This document shows positions 58,201 through 64,000 of a DNA stretch of 64,000 nt, one piece after another (the first letter of the stretch is position 1; each line of letters starts with the position of its first letter). Under the pieces are notes generated by a model that did no database searches, was not told the DNA's origin, and worked only from the letters and a program-made list of their open reading frames with translations. The translations under genes were made by a program, and so were the position numbers. Source of the stretch: Nectonema munidae (lineage: Eukaryota; Nematomorpha; Nectonematoida; Nectonematidae); contig JAUIRK010000046.1 in assembly GCA_030549495.1 (NCBI GenBank), positions 372,001 to 436,000 of the forward strand, given 5' to 3'.

Positions 58201-61174
58201 ATCGTTTTTAACCCATTAAGTCCCAATGTTCCCATTTGGGAACATATGTAATTTCATCTTCGTCTGCTTTTTTCAATGACTTTAAATATAAATCGTCTGC
58301 GTTTTTTTTAAATATCGTCTGATTTCTATGGTACTTAATGGGTTAAGAAAGTGTTAACTGATAAAATATGGTGCATTACGATATTTTTTCAGTCATTGAT
58401 TAAAAGAGCAGGAAGCCATCTGATTGGCTAGTAATCCATTATCTCTATTGAATAGGCATATTAAGGCTAGAAGTAGTGAGTAGATTAACGTGAAGGTTGA
58501 CGGCAGCAGAGAAGAAGAAACTAAAAATTGAGAAGAGTATGAGGAACTGTTGTATTATATATTCTCTTTTTGATGCTTTAATTTTTTCTACAAATCAAAA
58601 TATAAATTTTTCGGTATAGTATTCTAAAGGCATAAATTTAATAACTAGGTATAGTTTTTGTGCTTTTATTTCTATTGGTTACAATGTAATTTCTTTGTTC
58701 TTGCTTTAGTAACTAACCATATAAATTAGTTTCACAGCATATGCAGTTCAATAGTAAATATATAATAGAGCCTTGTGCTGACACAAAACAAATTTGTCCA
58801 CGCCCGCGCCGCACTGCATTTAGTATACCCACGGCCCAGCATCGTATAAAACTGCAGCCAAGAAATTTTTTACAACAAATTGGATAAAAAAAAATTTTTT
58901 TAAAACAAGACAAAGATGATACTAAATATCAAAAAAATTAAAGAACAATATTAAGATTATTAATTAATCTTATAACAAACTTAAACATTACCTCCTGTGG
59001 TAAAAAAATAAGTTGATTAAAAAAATCTTTAAAGTATACAAAGTTTTCATTTAAAGTATCATATGTAATCCTCTCATCAAATAAGAATTGGTTCATATTT
59101 GATCATTTCCGTGTGAAAATTTATTCACAAATTGTTCCATTTTTAACAAAAATAACAACCTATCAATTAGATCGTGCCACCTAAAAAAGCTTTTGATAAA
59201 GTTTGGCATAATTATATTTTAGATAAGAACAGAGTACCAAATTTCTCACTTTCGGAAATAGCGGTCCCAGCTTTGCCCTTCTGAAGAATAATGATCCAAT
59301 GTAACGAAATAAAATTTGTCTTCAAAAGTTCCGTTAGTTGGCTAGTTATTTGGATCACTTAGTTGAGTAAATCTAATTTAATCGAAGTTTTTTACACATT
59401 TTCACAATAAGGGTCGCAGCAGGGCCGCCCTTAAGGATTTTTAGGCGCTTGTCAGAAAAACTAATCGGAGCTACCAATATATATTTTTTATATAAGCAGA
59501 GTAGTGGAGTCTGAGTCAAAATTTTTAAAGAGATAGTGTCAGTATTCAATAAAATTTTGGAGTAATAATGAAAAAATATTATTTCTGTAAGCATATGGAG
59601 TGGCCCTTATTTAGTAGAACCGTAAGTAAGAGGTGGTCTTATATATCTCAAATTTTTAGTTATTTGGAGTTGGATATTACTTTGCTGATTTACTTAATAT
59701 TATATTTATAAATGATAAAAAAAGAGATTATATATTCTAGATTATATTTTTTAATACCATTTTGTATAAAACTGTGTGTGTGTGTATGTTTCTATAGCTA
59801 AATTATATTACTAAAAAAATGTTTACTTATATATTATTGACTTTAGAAAACAAACAGTACTTATCACATGTTTCATCACAACTGCTTTCAATACTACTTT
59901 TATACTCAATTGGAATGAAAAAGAAATTAATTCGCTATCCTATGTATAAATAATTCTTTTAAATAAATGAAACCATCCTTGTTTTATTATAAATTATCAA
60001 TTATATTATGTTATCTATTATGAAAAAGAACATCTTTATCATTATAAAATTGTATATCCTTAATACAATTCATAGAGCAAGACTCTTTAACTAAAATATT
60101 AATGGAAAAGGGATGAGCTATAAATTTGGAAAAATATTCAAAAGTAATAGAGTTTGCTTCAAAAAAAATTTCAATCCAAAAAGTTATTTAAAATCACTAA
60201 AATACCAGAAAAAGAAACAGTTATTGTTCTGCATATTAGGAGGAGAAGCGATAGAATTTTCACTTGGGTGGCTTTATTTGTACATTTAGGTAGTAATCGC
60301 CAACGTTTTAACTCCACTGCTCTGCTTAAAACTAGGAGTCAATACTCCGGAGTAAAGATTATTTTTAGTTGACTCCACTGCTGACTTAGATTTTGATAGG
60401 ATTCCTTAAATTAGCGCAAATATTTTTTTCGTAGAATGCTATCAAAAAATGGCTTTGATGATGTTAATCGAAAAATATTTATTACTTAACTCAAAAACGG
60501 AATAAATTTTCTCTTTTAATATTAAAACATTCTTAATTTTTGCTCATATTGATTTTTCTAATTCAAACTACAGCTTTAACACATAAGTTTTGAAATACAA
60601 GTTTTTTTGGACAACCATCAATTTTTCACTAAACTTAATTAAAAATCAGTTTATTTTATCTACTCTAAAAAAGTTTCAATCAAAAATGTTGACACTATAT
60701 TTATTAGCTTACTTTTAAATAGCATAAATTATTCCATTTAAACATACTTTTCTTTTAAGCTGACAAAAAAAAGTAGACTACTTATTTAAAATAAATTTTA
60801 ACTTTTTAAATTTTAGTATTGCACATTTTCAAATTTTAACTCTTCTAGATTTTATTGTAGCAAATTCATCTATAATTGAGGTGAAGTCGATTTCATCTAG
60901 AACCTCTCTTTCAATACACATAAGTGCCAGTACCCCAAGACGATCCTGTGTCATAGTAGATCGCTTCACATCCATAATTCTGGATAGCTGCGAATAATGA
61001 ATTGAATTTCAATATTTTATTGATATTTTCTAATTATAATATTTAAAAAAAAAGCAAAATTTGAAAATTTACTTGTTTTTTATTTGAAGATTTGTTTGTA
61101 TTCTTATCAGATTTGCCTTTTTTAGTTTTAGTTTTTCTATCTTTCTTTTTAAAAAAATCGTCTATATCCGCCAT
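52268..61174 (-). CDS. CDV3: CDV3 homologue, complete, four exons
   Basis: Minus-strand gene with exons 61174-61073, 57787-57702, 57575-57475 and 52530-52268 (TAA). Junction phases 0, 2 and 1 all match, and acceptors and donors follow GT-AG. The protein of about 183 residues starts MADIDDFFKKKDRK followed by a Lys-rich stretch, the hallmark CDV3 N terminus. Exon 2 gives DDEWENEKISEEINFARLKV, like the family's EW-x-EFEEE...DYSGLKI block. Exon 3 has a polar linker ending FAWKMPEKPEQ. Exon 4 ends in a Lys-rich segment and GEFPKL, like the family's FPTL/FPSL end. CDV3 is a cytosolic, intrinsically disordered protein of unclear function. Introns 1 and 3 are packed with transposon debris. The remaining doubt is the exon 4 body, which is poorly conserved. 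Confidence 0.8.
53380..54180 (+). pseudogene. hAT transposase C-terminal remnant in CDV3 intron 3
   Basis: Pieces read LCLSFFIDPRFRMKF and, in a 53937-54128 open frame, LDEYLSLPLQHKTPDPFLWW then LVLRYLSAPGSSVESERLFS. These are the C-terminal half and dimerisation motif of a ZBED-type hAT transposase. Several shifts and stops lie upstream. Opposite in direction to CDV3. Confidence 0.8.
55479..55667 (+). other. Unassigned open frame in CDV3 intron 3
   Basis: A 62-codon frame containing YSRIYLLIEAVQYLMLQGQK and EECMEMQACIRRLIG. The helical look and GC content exceed the background. A faint resemblance to the AFF/Lilliputian C-terminal helices is not enough for a call. It may be chance. Confidence 0.25.
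56800..57180 (+). pseudogene. LINE reverse-transcriptase protein fragment
   Basis: Shifted frames give NISLQLKIRLFK, FLYGAEGW-like residues and KLSAFEMKCLRNICGVKG, the post-polymerase region of RTE/CR1-like LINEs. At least three frame changes. Same family class as 43149-43378 but an earlier part of the protein. Antisense to CDV3 in intron 3. Confidence 0.75.
58212..58342. mobile_element. piggyBac-like MITE in CDV3 intron 1
   Basis: Starts CCCATTAAGTCCCAATGT, ends GTACTTAATGGG, flanked by TTAA (58208-58211 and 58343-58346). It carries a 9-bp-arm palindrome ATGTTCCCA-TT-TGGGAACAT at 58226-58245. 131 bp. Confidence 0.88.
59418..60400. other. Fragments of hAT-like ends in CDV3 intron 1
   Basis: CAGGGCCGCCCTTAAGGA at about 59421 resembles a hAT terminus. 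AAGCAGAGTAGTGGAGTC (about 59495) recurs in reverse at 60317 (CTCCACTGCTCTGCTT) and near 60372. Probably overlapping decayed elements; limits unknown. Confidence 0.35.
60829..60995 (-). pseudogene. hAT transposase dimerisation-domain remnant in CDV3 intron 1
   Basis: Minus-strand STMTQDRLGVLALMCIEREV then LDEIDFTSIIDEFATIK and RRVKI-stop. Same subfamily tail as the 16971-17574 element (ALMSIEKEVLDCVDF). Only the last 50-odd codons survive. It ends 78 bp from CDV3 exon 1, same strand. Confidence 0.8.
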
Positions 61175-63316
61175 CTTATAAAACGAATTTGTAAAAACTA
61201 GAATATAAATAAAAATTATAAAATATTATAAAATACACAGATGTTTTGAATTGACAAGTAAAATATATTGCATGGTGTAAATAAAAATGATTTATTGTTT
61301 ACTTCGTAATATATATTATTTTTATAAGAAGAAGAAGAATTTAAAATAATCAGCCGATTTTTTAAAAGCCGGCTGAAGATGTATATAAATATAACTTTTA
61401 CATGATTGTATTTAAAGGAACTGATTTAATTACATACAAAATAAACACAAATTATAAAAAATATTGGATACAATTTTTAATAAGATAAATAAAAGAAGAA
61501 GGAAACATTTATATATATAAGGTCTGGCAATACCCCCGGGAAGACAATTTGTATTATATATTTGAATATAAAAATGGTAAAATACTTAAAAAATATTCTT
61601 CAAATAAAAATTTACAAACAATATTTTACATACATATTGAAAGCACCATTTCAACAAAAGTTTGGCACTTTACTTTAAATGTGTGTGTGTGTGGGTGGGT
61701 GTGTCTGTGTAATATATGTGAGAAAATTTCTATGAATATTTGTTGAATATATGTAAAGTCATAATTTTGAGACCCTTTGAAAGGCCTGAAAAATCGAAAA
61801 TTGTAAAATTAAAAAAAAAATAAATTTAAAACCCTATTCTTATAGAGTTTGGTACGTTGATTCCAAATATTTAATTTATTTGAAATGAATCGAATGACTT
61901 ATATTTTTGCGGTCAAAGTTGGAAATTTTGTCAATTTATCAATTTCAGAAGCAAAAAAGTATTTTAAAAAATTCAAACCTAAAATATTTATTCATTTTCG
62001 TAATCAGTATAATATTAACTTTAAAATGAGAAATTAAAATTGAAAATTAGATAAATTTAAAAAATTTTGGAAATTTTGTAGTGGGACCTACAATTTTTAT
62101 AAAAAAATTTAAAATAAAACAAATTTTTTCAATGTATTATGTTTAAATATTCGGTTTATTTTATGAATATGCAAAAAAAATTAAAAAAAATGCACGCTAA
62201 AATATTGTGAAAATAGCAAACTTGTCCATATAGTTCCAAGGCTAATAAAAAAATTTTGAATATTTTTTCAAAAACCTCAATCGGGGAGATGATCTTACAC
62301 AAATTAAAAATGATCGATGGACACGGTTCAACTTTATATTCATATTGTGCTAGATGTAAGATTTGATATACCTAATTGGGAAGACGATGTTACAAAAGTT
62401 ATATTTTTCAATTTGCACGATTTTAAATAATATATTCGTCATTTGATCAAATAAACTTCTGTAATCAAAAAATGGAAAAATATTCTTTAAAAAATCAAAA
62501 AATATTTATATTTTTAAATATATCATTCGATCCCGGTACTTTTAGTTTCTTATATGCATGATTTGATAAAAAATGATTTGGGAAACAAGGTTTTCTAAAA
62601 GGTTGAAAGACCCAGCTTTAGTTAGTAGAGATGTGTTCATTATCATTTCTACTTTCATATACGATTTGATTCAACGAGAGAAAGCGACAATTCTGTTAGA
62701 TTGGTATGGGTAAGAGTATTTCAAATTTGCAAATATTTTCAAGAGAATAGTTTCGTTTCGTGCGTATCCCCTTGCTTTAATATTTATGTTTACAGATTTT
62801 TCATGTGTCATGAATTGTGTATATGCGTCAAAGATAAAAATTTCTTAATTTGTGGTATGGTTAGAAACGATAGAATATGTACGCCACATTTTAAGCGGCT
62901 TGCATACCTAAAAAGTTTCGGGTTGATTTTATGTAAAAGTATATTTTTATTAACACAGTATTCCTCTTTGACAAATTACATTCTGCATAAGCATTCCAAA
63001 AACAATTTTAACCTGTTTATATGGTGTCGAGATAATATCTTTCAAGAATTGATACATTTGAATTAAAAAAAGCTGAAAACAATCTTAGCTTAAAACAAAT
63101 ATACGCCTGGAGTGAACGTTTTCAAAGGGAAGCTTGGAAATTTTACTTGATATATATAAGGCTTCGAGATAGGGTTGCTAGATATTAACTACAAAAACGC
63201 AGGACATATAGCAAAAAACTAAAAAAAATCCGATCAAAGCCGGGCGTGCAATTTTTAACTAATATCATTATGTACTATGACAGCAAAAATGCAAAAAAAT
63301 TATTCTATTAATTAAA
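61175..63316. other. DNA upstream of CDV3
   Basis: AT-rich, with a GT-rich microsatellite near 61681-61710. One + strand frame at 62701-63066 (segment CHELCICVKDKNFLICGMVR) lacks an ATG at its ORF start and any recognised motif. No promoter motif could be assigned. Confidence 0.3.
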
Positions 63317-63790
63317 TCACTTATATTTATCCGAAGCTAAAATATTTTTTAATAGATCTTGGTTTTGAAGAAGGTATTTATAAAAATCACAAGTCAACTT
63401 TCCAAAGTTATAGTTAACAATAGGAATGCTTTTCACACTTTCGATTAATTGGTTTCTATAATCAGTCCATTAATTTTCCATCAAAGAAAAAATTCTCTCC
63501 ACATTTGCATTATGCGCTTGGATTCCAATAACATATTGTGTGATTTCCAATAATTTGGAAAAAATTTCTAAAAAACGCAACTTTTTGAAAAACTTTGTCC
63601 ATTTTTCTTTTGTTGTTAATAACTTAAACTCAGACTTTTTTATTTCTTCATTCAAATATTTTTTCAAAGACAAAAATTGATCAAATAATTTTGAATCATT
63701 AATTTTGATATTATTTCTATCAAAAAATTCATAGACTTCTCAATATTCTCCCATACTATATCTTCGTTTAATGTCATCCACTTAAAAACT
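63317..63790 (-). pseudogene. hAT transposase C-terminal remnant
   Basis: Minus-strand LTTKEKWTKFFKKL, ITQYVIGIQAHNANVERIFS and LMEN, then after one stop WTDYRNQLIESVKSI and an ILASDKYK-stop end. The AHNANVERIFSLM motif is a hAT dimerisation domain of the DUF4371/ZMYM-like branch. One in-frame stop, and more damage further upstream. Confidence 0.75.
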
Positions 63791-64000
63791 GGAAACTTTT
63801 ATAACGAACACATCCAAGAATTCAAATAGGAAACACAATCAGAGTAAAACTTTTTAGCTTAGTAACTCCATATCGATATCCTAGTTTTCTTATATTAATA
63901 TTTTTTTCCATAATTGTCACTTATATTATTCTCAATCCGTTAATGTTATTCTTTTCCTTAAATTGATGCGATCATTACAGGCAAATTGGCCTTTCTATTC

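Noticed and set aside
62701-63066. 121-codon ORF, Cys-rich
   Set aside because: No ATG at the ORF start, AT-driven composition and no motif; chance is likely in such sequence.

Overview
This window is AT-rich animal DNA, most likely from an invertebrate. It has spliced genes with GT-AG introns from about 60 bp to many kb, three recognisable metazoan genes (a novel-type protein kinase C, the Golgi tether subunit COG1 and a CDV3 homologue), and a heavy load of DNA transposons, above all hAT elements. I cannot name the species. The genes were found by reading short exons and checking that splice phases and family motifs agree; no database search was run, so family names rest on remembered consensus patterns.

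Layout. (1) 1-11177: 3' half of a novel (epsilon-type) PKC gene on the + strand, entering from the left; six exons carry the kinase domain from just after the glycine loop to the C-terminal tail. Its introns hold TTAA-flanked piggyBac-like MITEs. (2) 11657-12025, - strand: a small acidic coiled-coil protein ending in Cys-Cys, tail to tail with the PKC gene. (3) 12.0-22.5 kb: gene-poor, with two hAT-type MITEs, an internally deleted hAT element and a tRNA-derived SINE, most with visible target-site duplications. (4) 22558-44118, + strand: COG1 in about 14 exons, whose predicted total (about 970 residues) is close to the human length as I remember it. Its introns contain an old hAT transposase, a hAT MITE, a piggyBac-like MITE filling most of one short intron, a pogo/Tigger remnant and a LINE tail. 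(5) 45.4-48.2 kb: a near full-length hAT element with 8-bp target duplication, inserted in a tRNA-derived SINE and carrying a patchwork insertion inside its transposase. (6) 49.8-51.4 kb, - strand: a decayed copy of a dispersed protein family I recognise only by pattern. (7) 61174-52268, - strand: a complete four-exon CDV3-like gene, with hAT, LINE and TTAA-MITE debris in its introns. (8) 61.2-64 kb: noncoding sequence and another hAT remnant.

The three named genes are ordinary housekeeping or signalling genes: a lipid-regulated kinase, a Golgi vesicle-tethering subunit and a cytosolic protein of poorly known function. They are not obviously linked. No operon, CRISPR array, true tRNA or rRNA gene, or virus-like element was recognised. 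I found no convincing new biological system. The best leads are the filler-bearing hAT copy, the MITE that makes up most of a COG1 intron, repeated survival of only the hAT dimerisation domain, the unnamed repeat protein at 50 kb and the Cys-Cys coiled-coil gene.
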